Below are positions 1-10,699 of a stretch of DNA of 64,000 nucleotides, piece by piece. Each line of letters starts with the position of its first letter. Within the stretch, counting starts at the first letter, position 1. This DNA comes from Cristatella mucedo. Taxonomy: Eukaryota; Bryozoa; Phylactolaemata; Cristatellidae. The position numbers and the translations under genes were made by a program. The notes under the pieces were generated by a model that was not told the origin of the DNA, did not search any database, and saw nothing but the letters and a program-made list of their open reading frames with translations. The stretch lies in contig WPIO01000266.1 in assembly GCA_009760855.2 (NCBI GenBank), forward strand, positions 1 to 64,000, in the 5' to 3' direction.

Positions 1-581
1 GGAAAACCGAGTATTTAAAAGTAAATAAGATGTTGATTGGTCGTTGGGGATGAAAGTTTTTCAGTGCAATTTAATTTTGGAACAAGTCAATATTGAAGGT
101 GACAACTGGTTTAAAATTGCTGTTGTTGATTGGAGAGAATTGTGCAATAGCAAGGAACTTAATTTAACCAGTTATCTTTATTAAGATGTATACCAAATAA
201 AACCATGTGCATGCTACCCTTGTTTCACTTCTAATGACTCTTTTTATGTCAAAACATTTCTTACTTGCCAGTGGACACTTCCCCTATTTTCTCCAAAACG
301 ACACTTCTTTTCTTATTTTTGCTTATTTGCAAGCTAGGACAGATTAATATACTTGGACTGCTACTTTTTATGTTTTGATTTCATATAAATTGCCAGTAAA
401 ATTGCATGTAATTTGACAAAACCATTTCTTTAGAGCAGCCTGCAATATCCAACCTGTCTACTCTTTTCGAAGAGTATATAGCTCGATTGCAGTTAATTGC
501 AGATTGCATGTAATGATTAAATCTTGGTTAAATTATGTATAATAAAAGAAAAAAAAAAAAAATACATGTCAAAAAGCTTAC

Positions 582-699
582 CACGTTTTTCTTTGTCCTC
601 TGCAGAAATCCCAGGAAGTTCAGCTTTTTTTTTTAACTTCTTCACTGAATGAACAAGGTACGGCTCGTTGTAGACAGAAGCAGTTTTCAGCTTTAATTG
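582..699 (-). CDS. Exon of unidentified left-edge gene (third of three, partial gene)
   Basis: On the minus strand this segment ends in a good donor (CGTG then GTAAGC) and encodes a lysine-rich stretch containing AELPGISAEDKEKRG. The acceptor is probably the AAAG just above position 699 (a second AG lies at 691). The preceding exon ends in phase 1. That phase fits this exon's start, but the run of ten A's at 625-634 must then be nine for the reading to reach AELPGIS. With ten A's the other frame is open but does not match the upstream phase. The gene continues beyond position 1. No family assignment is made from this exon alone. Confidence 0.45.
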
Positions 700-734
700 C
701 TTTCAAATATGTAGCACCCCAGAGAGCTACTCAC

Positions 735-807
735 GTGTCAGTTCGTTCTCAATAGATGGTGGCTCAACTATCGCATTCAGCATTTGTAGTAGAATTAGCA
801 TGTTCTC
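735..807 (-). CDS. Exon of unidentified left-edge gene (second of three)
   Basis: A 73-nt minus-strand exon with a strong acceptor (AATTTATTTTAG) and a strong donor (C then GTGAGT). It encodes 24 residues, including ENMLILLQMLNAI and VEPPSIENEL, and ends in phase 1. It starts in phase 0, matching the phase-0 end of the exon at 893-1300. The peptide looks like an amphipathic helix. In UBR-type E3 ligases a similar short leucine-rich helix follows a helix resembling the one in the preceding exon. That comparison is from memory and is weak. Confidence 0.5.
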
Positions 808-892
808 CTAAAATAAATTGCGCCGTTTGGCCTGTTGAAACTTCTAATTAAATGCACAAGTTAAACGGTTCTCGTACCAAGCGCAAACATAC

Positions 893-1300
893 CAACGGTT
901 GCACATTAATGAACTCCAGCGAATCACCCTTCAGAAACTCCTTTTTGTCTTCGTGAAGTGCTAGCACTATGAGTTGAAGAACCTGCACGTAAACTAATGA
1001 ATTACAGGTCTTGTTGGGAGGCATAGGTCTTTTAAGCTGAATGAGAAAAAGCGTAGCCATGTCTTTTTTAAGAGGTCACTTCCCGCATCTTTACTGCAAT
1101 GGTCTTCACTTTGAGGTGGACTTGGGAGCCAAGCTGTCATTAAAAACGTAGCATTACGAACAACATAACGTCGCTGTAAAAGTAGCCGCATAACTTTAGA
1201 AAGATTGGTGTTGAACATCGGTGGAGTACAGGAAATCTTTCCAGCACAGTTCACCTGCTTTCTCCATACTATCGCCGCATCTCTCGGATCTAAAGTAGCG
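893..1300 (-). CDS. Exon of unidentified left-edge gene; possibly UBR-family E3 ligase-like
   Basis: A minus-strand segment between an acceptor (TTTAAATTCCAG) and a donor (TTG then GTATGT). The first part reads ATLDPRDAAIVWRKQ, then CTPPMFNTNLSKVMRLLLQ. The last part reads VLQLIVLALHEDKKEFLKG and ends in phase 0. The two parts are in frames one base apart, and the switch falls at a run of six A's around 1062-1067. One extra A gives a single exon of 1+136 codons. The helix VLQLIVLALHEDKKE resembles the VLHLxxLALxEEK helix I recall from UBR1/2/3 ubiquitin ligases, but I would not name the gene on this alone. Alternatives are another large HEAT-like protein or a short intron at the frame switch, although no phase-compatible donor is visible. 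Confidence 0.45.
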
Positions 1301-1654
1301 CTGGAATTTAAATATACAAACTGACGGTTTTCAAAATAGCCTTACTCAGTGAACATCGTCATCAACATTAAAAATGGGTTCATCAGCGAACGTTAGCTTT
1401 ACACATTTAATTTAAAAGACTTGCTCCGAATTAAAAACGTGAAAGTAAGTCCTTATTGAACGCAGAAGATAGAATCATACTATGAGCACCTTGAGGTACA
1501 AATCGCTTTATACAGCATTACCATAATCGATAAGCCGTTGATGATAGATTGGGTCAAGTTAGTAACCAATATGGATGAAAATCTCAGTTCGTATGTACAT
1601 ATTCCAATTGTGTGAACCTGGGGCAAATTTAAGTTGAGCTTAAATTCTCTGTAG
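1301..1654. other. Non-coding, probably intron of the left-edge gene
   Basis: AT-rich sequence directly upstream (minus strand) of the exon ending at 1300. A donor-like GTAAGG sits near 1345 on the minus strand, but I could not define a phase-consistent exon. The earlier exons of the left-edge gene were not found. Confidence 0.4.
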
Positions 1655-2110
1655 CCTGTTAGTAACTCCACAAAGTCATAAAGACCATGTGGGTGTTACG
1701 CAGGAGAGTTTTGTATAGCTCCACCTTCAGCCTAAGAGGCTGGTACGCATTCAGGCTAAACAGACTTCGTCTCACAGAACAAAGAGAAAGTGGGGAAGAA
1801 GGCAGTGAGTTAGGAGAGCAGGAGGTAGTGATTAGCATAGAAGTAGCAGTTCAGGACCGTTGAAAAAGATATGCCATAGTCGGCAGTTGAAGAGTAGATG
1901 TCAGGAAAAGAATTGTGGAAGCTGAGTCTCAACAGTTCAGGACCAGCAGAGCTAAAGCTTCTGTCGCCAACTGTCTTTATGCTGGAGGAATGGGACACAC
2001 GATTGTCCACAGGACCTGAGGGCGCGAACAGCTGAAACTGATGCAGCAGTTCAGTTAGGTGTGAAGGGAGCCGGAGCCGGCGGCCTTGTGGGCTTTCCAA
2101 GAATCATGCT
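1655..2110 (-). mobile_element. LINE family B relic, C-terminal ORF and 3' part
   Basis: The minus strand reads GDRSFSSAGPELLRLSFHN, the pattern of a non-LTR retrotransposon ORF2 C-terminus (consensus GDRSFSxAAPxLWNSLP, known for CR1/L2/jockey-type elements). A downstream block mentioning CCACATGGTCTTTATGACTT is shared with copies near 7.7 and 16.9 kb. It is truncated and stop-broken, so it is not an active element. Confidence 0.6.
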
Positions 2111-2334
2111 CTGGTATCGTTTGCCTTCAACCGGCAACCAGGTAGCTCTTCCGCAAAGGCACGTGCTCAAACCGCTGGGACTTGAAGACCATCCATTGCT
2201 TCGCGCAAAGCCGCATCTCGCTTTATAAAAAATTATTCATGAACCCATTTATCCAACAACAATTCTATATTACACATGCACAATGGTATAGTATAATTCA
2301 CTTATAGCAACCCAAGTGAACTCCACAAATCAGG

Positions 2335-2440
2335 GTGATTAAATAAACAAGTTGGCTCGAGCCCACGACCTCAGCAAGACCATTTTTGGCTAGACGAGTA
2401 CTCCATACAGCTGACCAATTCAGCTTACACCGCAGATCAA
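2335..2440 (-). mobile_element. tRNA-derived SINE fragment
   Basis: Contains GGCTCGAGCCCACGACCTC, the reverse complement of a tRNA-type B box block (GAGGTCGTGGGCTCGAGCC) that recurs at 46.38 and 48.85 kb. The A-box side is diverged. The tail is missing. Confidence 0.5.
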
Positions 2441-3940
2441 TGTAATTATAGTGATTATAAGGATTATCTGATTAGGATTAGAATTTTTGCATGAGGGAAA
2501 CACGATTTTCTAGTCCGTTACAAATAGATTCTTAGCAATAATTATTGGTGGATAACAGTTTCACTAAATAAAAATAAATTACAAATACAAGCATAGATCT
2601 CGAACTAGTATTTTTTTCAGATCTCATCAAGTTTGCGATAAATTGCTATAACTAGCAAACAACGAGATGGTATTGCTGGAAGTTGAGGATGTTGCTCTAA
2701 GAACGTGTGCATTATGCCCAGAATGTGGCTAAAGCAGCTACTAGAATGACCTCTAATAGGTATAATTAGGTGATATGAAATGTTCGGGTACTAATAAGAC
2801 CACATACGCATTCTTAAGATTTATTTTAATAATAATTGATTTATTAGCCTCTTCAGCCTACTTGCAGGGCAGCCAGCGAGTATTTGACACTGTCATACTT
2901 CTACGATTATAAGATCTGCTGCTGTCATACATAACTAACTACAATCAAGTCTTTTTAGCCTCAGGCCATACCCTGCACCTTAAAAGGGGCTGCTGTTAGG
3001 CCGCTAATTAAGAGCAACATCAGACCAAGAGAACCACAGACCTGCCCAGTCTCTCTTCTACTGTTTCTTTCTAAAGAATACTCGAACGAGTTTTTTAAGA
3101 CAAGCTGAACTCGTACGTTGAAACCAGAGTCACATTTGGCATAAGGAGATTTTCTCAGGTACGCAGACTTTAGGTAAAAGTCTCTCTGCTTGTTTCCATT
3201 GATCTTCATGTTGCTCTCGGTATATATCGGCAGTGTTTGTTGCCACTGATCGTCTTTATTTCGTGCTTCCCTCATCTCGCCTTGGCACGCCTGCACTTTA
3301 CTGCACACCAGATCCTACCCTCAGTGGAAATACCTCTATTGTGTGAACGGACAAATCATCCGATGAACCACTGAAGTACAGGTACCTAAGGGCTCGTGTG
3401 CTCAATCCACTTCTTTTCACAGTTTTATAAACTCCCTAGTGCTGATTCAATCGCCAGGCACAACCTAGGCTTACACATCTACGAAGATGACCCTCAGTTC
3501 TAACCTTTGCTTTGATCCCTCCTAGCTCTCCATCATGTCGAATTCTTTCAACTCTCCTGCTGCATGACATCTGCACATGGATGGCAGCAAGCTTCCTTAA
3601 ATCACATGATGATAAAAACCAACTTACTAGCTCTTGAAAACTCCAATGCTCCAAAATCGCTCTGCCAGCATACCTCCCGTTGAATCTGCACGTTATCCCG
3701 GGTGTCTTGTCAGAAAGTGACCTCAATAGATGGACCCACTCAGCTCTACAGTCAAGTCCTGCCTACGTTTCAGCTATTATCACACATTGCTAAAAATCTG
3801 GGCTTGTCTAGGCAGGTACTACATCCACATTGGGCCCTGCATTTTGCAACATCCCCATTTCGACTTCTGTACCGTCACTGCTTGCAGGTCTAACCGGCGT
3901 GTGAAATCGGGCGCTTATAGTTGGTGACTCTACGCTAGTC
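2441..3940. other. No recognised gene; AT-rich, partly repeat-derived
   Basis: Only short open frames. The 115-codon minus frame at 2961-3308 has no recognised motif and no convincing splice borders. The end of the stretch grades into a LINE relic. I see nothing else I can support. Confidence 0.5.
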
Positions 3941-4556
3941 CTAGTCTGTCATGACGGGCGTAAAGTTGCCACATCACACCACTTCTCACGGCAACCTTCA
4001 CTGGCTCCTAATCAAGTGCAGCATATCGACTTCAGGTTCTGTCCACTCACTTTTAGGTTCCTTTTCGTTCTCTAGCCGTAGACTACCTATCAAAACTACT
4101 CGCACCACCAGGCCAAGCATGGTATCACCTGGCCCCAGATGCTGATTCAATCGTTTTAGCTATACCCTCTACAAACTGCCAAAACCTTTGGAAACTGTGC
4201 CTTTTATTCAATGTCCCAAAGCCTGGAACTCATTCCCGACTGAAGTCACGACATCCCTGACATGACGACATCTGCAAGGAAGCTTACAAACCCACTTGCT
4301 TGTTACAAGCATGCAGTGGGTCTCTGTGAGTCATCCTTTTGAACTATACCTGCTGCCACTGCGCTGCTCATTAAGCGTGTATCTATATGTTGATCTTTGT
4401 GCATGTCACCTCTAAACATGTTATGGCCTGATGACACCACTAATCCACTTGGCTCACGCTTTCTGACAGCATCTGTAAAGTGCACAGAGGGAGATTTTTC
4501 AGTTCTCTGAGGGTACTATACAATGTATTATTATTATTTATTTTTTATCATCATCA
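3941..4556 (+). mobile_element. LINE family A relic, ORF2 C-terminus through 3' tail
   Basis: Plus-strand frames read HGNLHWLLIKCSI, matching the LINE C-terminal signature LHWLPVKxRIDF, followed some 200 bases later by PKAWNSFPTEV (consensus PxxWNSLP). The element ends with AGTTCTCTGAGGGTACTATAC and then a run of ATT units, the tail typical of this family. Stops and frame changes show that it is dead. Confidence 0.7.
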
Positions 4557-5914
4557 AGGACTACAGGCATACAAGACGAAAGAACTGTAGCGAGTACCGC
4601 AATAGAGACTAGAGTGGCTGGGAAAATTAACTACGATTTCCTTCGAGTAATCCAGTTTCCTGTTTCGTTCTTTACATAAGCTAGAGGATGTGTGGGCACT
4701 AAATTAAACCGCCCCGCAATATTTAATGCTGTGCTAAATAATACACGAGCAAAATAACAGCAGCACGTACTTATAAAAAAAACCCACCGGGAGTATATAG
4801 GACTCAGGTGGCCTATGCATACCATGCGATGCTCTTCTTTTCTCCAGTGTTAGTGTACTATCTGCCCGTATCAATTTTTGCAGGCGGCAAATGCAGCATC
4901 TCCAGAGAGATCGGTCGCGCACGAGGGTAGCCAACAACAAGATGCCTCTGCAGTTGATCCAATAAAATGAAGAAGACGAAAGTCTGGAAAGCACCTCATG
5001 AAATGGTCCAAGGCAAGGAGAGCTCAGCATCTAGCAATGCTGAATATTTTTTCTCAACATTACAGAGCCCACGAAATCAAGAGGACAGAGCAGAGAGAAT
5101 GCCAGAAGGACTCTCCCATGGTCTCTTCGATCGTCGTTGCTAACACACGAAACGTGCGCCCTCCCTGGGAAGTTAAACCAAGCAAAGCCAGCAGCTCAGC
5201 ATACTGATTCGGACCACTACTACCCAAGAGGAAGCCTCCCGAGCTGATCTTCGCCAAGATGTGCGCACACAGGCTCCGGGTTTGTGAACAAGAGACAGCG
5301 GCTACGGTTGTTTCTTCCAAACGGTCTCCGTACAAACGATGGCAATCGCTTATATCTTCTTCTGGTATCATCAATGCAGTTAAAAGAGTGTCATGATTAG
5401 TGCCAGTACATCATCATTATCCAAGGCACTGGCTATGCTGCTCATTATGACTGGAATTAGACATGCTAGTCACCCAAAACCATTGAATGCATGGTGGGTC
5501 AGCCTACCGAGATCGGGGTCTGCCGGCTTGTACCTTCCTGATCGACTTTTTGAGCTTTTGCTCCAGTCGGGGAAAACTAGCTCCACTTGCCTGTCACGGT
5601 GAGCTTTATAGTCGTCAGTAACTGACTTTAGAAAGCACACGCATTGAACGAAATGCAAACCCTGGCTGAATTGCAGGGCAATTGGGAAGTTGTGTACAAC
5701 GAGATGCAGGCCTTCTGAGAAGATGGCAAAAACATGACGATGACAAACTCTTCCACTGCCATCAGCCTTTCTTTTGCCCACAAGAGAAAAGAGCTAAGAA
5801 TAAGACTGGGTTAGGTTTGAACTCAAGAATTTACGGTATCGGAATGTTTAACAAAAATGATACCCACGTCAAAGGAATAGCAACTGCATCTAAAAGAAAT
5901 CAGAAACATCACAC

Positions 5915-5954
<40 letters not shown>

Positions 5955-6750
5955 GCCCGTTACATGAAAAGAGACGGGAAGCATTCATGAAAACAAGATG
6001 CCCTAGAGGCAACAATTGGTGAGCATGAGCACGAAACAGAATGCCCAGTCACAATGGGTATGACCTACATCCATGTTGAGAAACAGGATCAGCTATCAGA
6101 TACCTGCATCAACAAAAAGAGAATGGGTCTTATAAAACCAGACATATTTGAAAACATTTAATATGTGCATGGGCATTCCAATGAAACATGCTGATGTGCT
6201 CCGGTGACCTGGAACGTCCGCTAAATGAAAACTGCAACTGAAAAGAAATCACACTGCTTGCTTATGAGCATCTATAATTAACCCCTCTACAGCATAGGAT
6301 CGTGTTTACTTGATGCAGCAATGCCAAAACTATATGTCCTAACAAAACCTCAGGAGCCTTGCCAACTGTTATCTATCATTCCATTTGGAGACACGGGATG
6401 CACCGATGAGTAACCTCAGGTTTATAAATGTCTAGGGCAGACGAAAGGTGGTGCTGGAAACGCTATTGGCAATTACTACATAATAAGAATGGTTTTGCTG
6501 TGGATGGAGGCTGGAATATGGCAAAAGAAAGCTTGAGCTGATACACTTGGTAACCTCGCGCACCAATCAAAGGGGCCAGGATAGTGTTTACTCATCTCAG
6601 ATGTTCAGCCAATGTGTCTCTACGTGACAATCAACAGATACACTCTTACTGGCTCCCATAAGGCCCAAGCACGTTCACTCTTCACAATTGAAAGCCGGAA
6701 CTGCATTGAGCCGCAAGGAAAATAATTACCATTTTTCATTTTTTCATTTT
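4557..6750. other. No recognised gene; includes a CA microsatellite
   Basis: Several unrelated open frames of 60-104 codons lie on both strands with no recognised domain, and no consistent exon chain. A CA repeat is at 5916-5950. Otherwise featureless to me. Confidence 0.5.
5916..5950. repeat. (CA)n microsatellite
   Basis: About 17 uninterrupted CA units, preceded by a short imperfect CA stretch. Confidence 0.95.
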
Positions 6751-7060
6751 TCATGCTCCATTCAATTCAGCTCTTTAAGGTCGCTAGCAACAGGAGCTTT
6801 GCTCGATGGTCCCAGACTGAGGAACACACTACAAACCCAGAACGACACCTACTCTCCTGCTGCCGACTGTGATACATCATCTCCACGTCCTGACAATACA
6901 TCATGCTAACTCCTGACTGCCACATGCCATGCTGACTCAGCCATGCTTCACTCTCTCTTTGTTGTGTGAAATGAAGTCTGTTGAGTTATTGCATGCCCAC
7001 CTCAAAAGTCACTTAGGGAGTGGGCTATAGGAAACTGCAAGACAGCTTACTCCTTACGGC
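6750..7060 (+). mobile_element. LINE family B relic
   Basis: Plus-strand similarity by eye to the copies at 7.3-7.9 and 14.6-15.1 kb: GGTCCCAGACTGAGGAAC, then CTGCTGCCGACTGTG, then TCACTCTCTCTTTGTTGTG. This is the decayed 3' portion of the ORF, with stops throughout. Confidence 0.5.
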
Positions 7061-7259
7061 TTTGTGAGTTACAATCCACATATTTGTTGAGAGAGACAGA
7101 TAGAAAGATAGAGATAAAGAGAGAGAGAGAGAGGGGGAGAGAGGTCACTGATGGGAACAGAAGTTCCAAGGCAGGCTGGTAGTGAGGAAAGGCAGGCTAT
7201 TGGTTTACTAACCGAACGACAAATGCACCTGTCAACAGCTGAAGTTAGCAACGACTGCC

Positions 7260-7900
7260 CACTGGTATAGCAGCAGACGCGGAGCCGTTTGAGTCGGCAT
7301 GCGGCAATCGTTCTTTACGACCCACAAGTCCTACCGGCTCCTCAGCTGAATTGCTGCATCAGTTTCAGCCTGTGCCCCAGGTCCTGTGTGGGACACAATT
7401 AGCTGTTCCATTCGCTTAAAGACCGTTGGCGCAGATGCTTTAGCTCTTGCAGGTCCTGTGACTGTGGAACTCAAGCCTATAATGATCTCACGCAACGACA
7501 ACAACTCTCTCCAAGCTGCCGACTATGGCTCATCCTTTGTATGTCCTGAGCTGCTTTCTTCCATGCTACCACCAACCGCTCGTTGACTCTGCTATGCGTT
7601 TTTCCCACTTTCTCTTTGCGTGAGACTCGAAGACTTTTTCTTTTTTTTGACGAAGTCTCGTCGAATGTGTACCGAAAGCCGCTAGGTGAGTGCGCTATAA
7701 ACTTCCTGTGTACCACCCACATGGTCTTCGTGGCTTTGTGGAGTTACATGCTACTCACTCACCAACTGCTCTAAGAATCAATTATGCTTCTCACTTTTAT
7801 TTCTGTTGCGTGACGAAGTCTTCGTGGGCTACCGAATGCGTGGTATCGAGAACCGCTGAGGCCAGGAGCGGATTGTCAAAAAACTCTACGCAACAATAAT
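7260..7900 (+). mobile_element. LINE family B relic
   Basis: Contains the family landmarks in order: GGTCCTGTGTGGGAC, AAGACCGTTGGCGCAGA, CTCACGCAACGACAACAAC, CGACTATGGC, CCCACTTTCTCTTTG, GTGTACCGAAAGCCGCTAG and CCACATGGTCTTCGTG. The last two blocks also occur at 14.95 and 16.87 kb. No intact ORF. Confidence 0.6.
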
Positions 7901-8109
7901 CTCACATAGTTCCCATGGAGTTACTTTACAGAGTAATACACTTACATTACATTAAAAGACAGCTCCATTGTGAGCAGACCGCTGCACCTACATGCACTGC
8001 CAGTAGCAAATCAGAGCAGGGCCTGGCAAGCAAAGAATACACACATATACGCCAACACAAGATATCACAAGGCCAGCACGCACACCGCGACGCACAACAC
8101 CAAAAATAG

Positions 8110-8330
8110 CTTAAACGCACCTTTTTATTACAGCTTTGGTGTGGGTTCTTGTGATTCGTCCTGTGCAAGGCTACATGCACCTGCTTGGTGTTCGTGCCTG
8201 TTTTCTTCGTGCGTATGTTACCACCTGGCCAGCCAAACATTTGCATAACATAAGTGCAGTATATGTGAAGTGCAGAGAGAGATTCAGTTCTGAGGGTACT
8301 ACTCAATGTATTATAATAATAATTATCACC
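8110..8330 (+). mobile_element. LINE family A 3' end
   Basis: Begins with GTGGGTTCTTGTGATTCGTCC, which parallels the 3' region at 55.65 kb. It ends with GAGATTCAGTTCTGAGGGTAC and an AT-rich ATT tail. A second copy follows immediately. Confidence 0.6.
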
Positions 8331-8830
8331 TTAAGGGTTCTGTCACCCACTTTTGTGTTCATTATCTGCTCCAGCCCACCTATCAGATCTACTTCCTCAC
8401 TCAGGTTAGCATCGTACCAACCCAGTTTTTCGGACTAAATCGTTTAGCTCGTACAAACCTCAAAACCTTTTTGGAGCCTTGTGCCTTCTAGCTGGTATCA
8501 GCCTGGAACTCCGGACCGACATGACGACATCCCTGACAGGACGACACTTAAAAGACACAACGCCAGCCACAGCATTTATGGGTTATTGTGATGTCCCGTG
8601 TGGACCTTGGCGCGCGCTGACACCGCGCCAGCTGCTACCGACCGTATATGTTGACCCGTGTCATGTCAGATCAGCTCTTGCGAATGTTATTAAGCCAATC
8701 ACGGTCGTAGTTTCTTTACAGCATCTGTTATGACTGAAAGAGAAAGATAAAGGAGACAGAGAGAGAGTGAGTCGCCTTCTGAGGGTGCTATACAAATTTA
8801 TTATTACTATTATGATTTTAATTGTAATAA
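8331..8830 (+). mobile_element. LINE family A relic, C-terminal ORF and tail
   Basis: A plus-strand ORF remnant resembling the region at 4.0-4.55 kb (phrases such as CCGACATGACGACATCCC recur). It terminates in TCTGAGGGTGCTATACAAAT followed by TTATTATTACTATTATG. It lies in tandem behind the tail at 8110-8330. Confidence 0.6.
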
Positions 8831-9019
8831 TTTTTTATTACACGGATCGGCTGCCGTCGGACGCACGTCAGCATGAAGCACTCTGCTTTTTGCCAAATGA
8901 GCCACCGTCTCGTAAAAGCTGTCGGGGTCCTGGGTATTGCAACAGCTCGCCCAGAAAAAACTGGCTACTTATTCATAGAGCCCCTAATTTGCACAGCAGA
9001 TTCTAACCCACAGAAGTTT

Positions 9020-10330
9020 GCGTTAACTACGACTTACGACTGACGATCAGGGCAGACCGTCAAGCCGGGGGCTCGTGTTGGGCTGGACCGAGGAGTAGGG
9101 ACATTTAGGGGACATTTGGATCCGGTGTCTGCGATGACGCGGCACCGAAGAGAAAGCCGTACCGTAGCTCATGCCCGATCGCGACGCGAACGCGCACGGC
9201 GTAGGCGTTGATGGGACGGCGGCTCAAACTCACGCGCGCATGCTGTAATCGTCTGCACCGCTGAAAACACGCTCCACCTTCCGAAGAAAAGGCTGCCGCC
9301 GCACAGCTGGTCGAAGGCGGTAGCCACGGCGCAGCAATTCCCCTCAAAGAAATCATCGCGCTCGAGCGTATGGTTGTGCAGCCGTCGTCGAAGACTTCCG
9401 CGTTACTCGGCGCTCGTCTTCCGGCGTCTCACCCAGTCGGGAGGGGGCATTGCCACGGCGTAAATGGACCGCCGCTGCAATCCCGGCGCCTCTGAGGTGT
9501 TGCAATGGACGTGGCCGATGCATTCGCCACCGGGGCCGCTGTCCCAACGTTAAGCGCGTCTGGCAGCTGCAGAGATAATTGAGAAAGTCAATGACTCGAG
9601 CAATATCGAGGAGACGCACTAAGCCAGATGTCTCTCGGCCAGCCAGCGCTCGACGGTCACATGGTGAGCGTTGTTCGCGCCCGCATTTTCTTCCTTTCTT
9701 TTCCTCGCGATGTGCGAGAGTTTGGCAGCGTTTCTGGAAGCGTCGAGAGGAGAGCGTGCGCGTGGATTGTGCACTGTAGAGAGGGCTGATCCCTGATCGT
9801 TCGCTCGAGGGTTGGTGACGTCTTACCGCCAGGCCGACGTCAATGGCAGCAGACGGCCCTTGCCAAGCGATTTTGTTTTACGCAAAAACAATCGCTTTTC
9901 TCCCTTCCGACGCAGCTCGAGCGCCATTTGGTGTGGGCTCGCCAGCTGAAGGCCAGCCAGCGACGAGCGCAAAAAGTGTTCGGACCGCCGGCTGGAGAAC
10001 GGCAGCAGTTGGCAGCGGCCAGCTCGGCCTCCTCCCCTCCTCACCGGCCTGTCGTCCACGCCTGGATCGCTGCTGCGGCGGCGTTCTGAGTGAGGACGTC
10101 GCCCATGATGTGGGCGGCGTCGTCAGCAAACGGAAGTTACCGCGCCCCGTAGGCACGTGCAAGCACCTCGAGGACATGCTAAGCCAAAGTGGTGCTGGCA
10201 GTATTTCCATCTCCTCGAGTCACCTGACCTCAATGCCGTCCGTGAGCTCATGAAAGCGTCGAGAGACGCACGGTGAGTTTCAGCTCGTCATGCTTGACGA
10301 TAGTCAATATGCTCTGACGAAGATGCTAAT
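9020..10330. other. GC-rich CpG-rich stretch with unassigned open frames
   Basis: GC- and CpG-rich relative to its flanks, without simple repeats. On the plus strand, 9901-10082 encodes RHLVWARQLKASQRRAQ after an acceptor-like CTCCCTTCCGACGCAG. At 10,194-10,270 a frame reads QYFHLLESPDLNAVRELMK and ends at a donor-like CACG/GTGAGT. These could be exons or a promoter-type CpG island of an unrecognised gene. I could not join them or name a family. Confidence 0.3.
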
Positions 10331-10339
10331 CGCGGTTCA

Positions 10340-10585
10340 GTGTGTGCGGCCAGTGTGTGTCTGTGCGCCAGTGTGTGTGTGCGTGCATGCGTGTGTGCAT
10401 GAGTGCGTGTAAAGGCGCGGTATGTGTCAGGAGTGTGCATGTGTCAGAGTGTGCATGTGTCAGGAGTGTGCATGTGTCAGAGGTGCATGTGTCAGAGTGT
10501 GCATGAGTGTGCATGTGTCATCAGAGTGTGCATGTTTGAGTGCATGTCAGAGTGTGCATATGTGCGTGTATGTGAGAGCATGCAC

Positions 10586-10611
<26 letters not shown>
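10340..10611. repeat. GTGT-rich degenerate minisatellite ending in (GT)n
   Basis: Irregular units of about 17-19 bases around GTGTCAGGAGTGTGCAT are repeated through 10,425-10,560. They are followed by about 12 pure GT units at 10,586-10,610. Length-variable simple DNA; the long frames inside it are artefacts. Confidence 0.85.
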
Positions 10612-10621
<10 letters not shown>

Positions 10622-10699
10622 GGGAGTGCAGGGAGCAAGCCATCACTCATTTATGTCATGAGCACTGATACTAGCAGGCAAAAGAAAGAGTGAGGAGGC

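Noticed and set aside
10400-10611. CRISPR-like alternation of repeats and spacers
   Set aside because: Units are degenerate GTGTCAGG/GTGCAT variants of irregular length in eukaryotic DNA, with no constant repeat or unique spacers.
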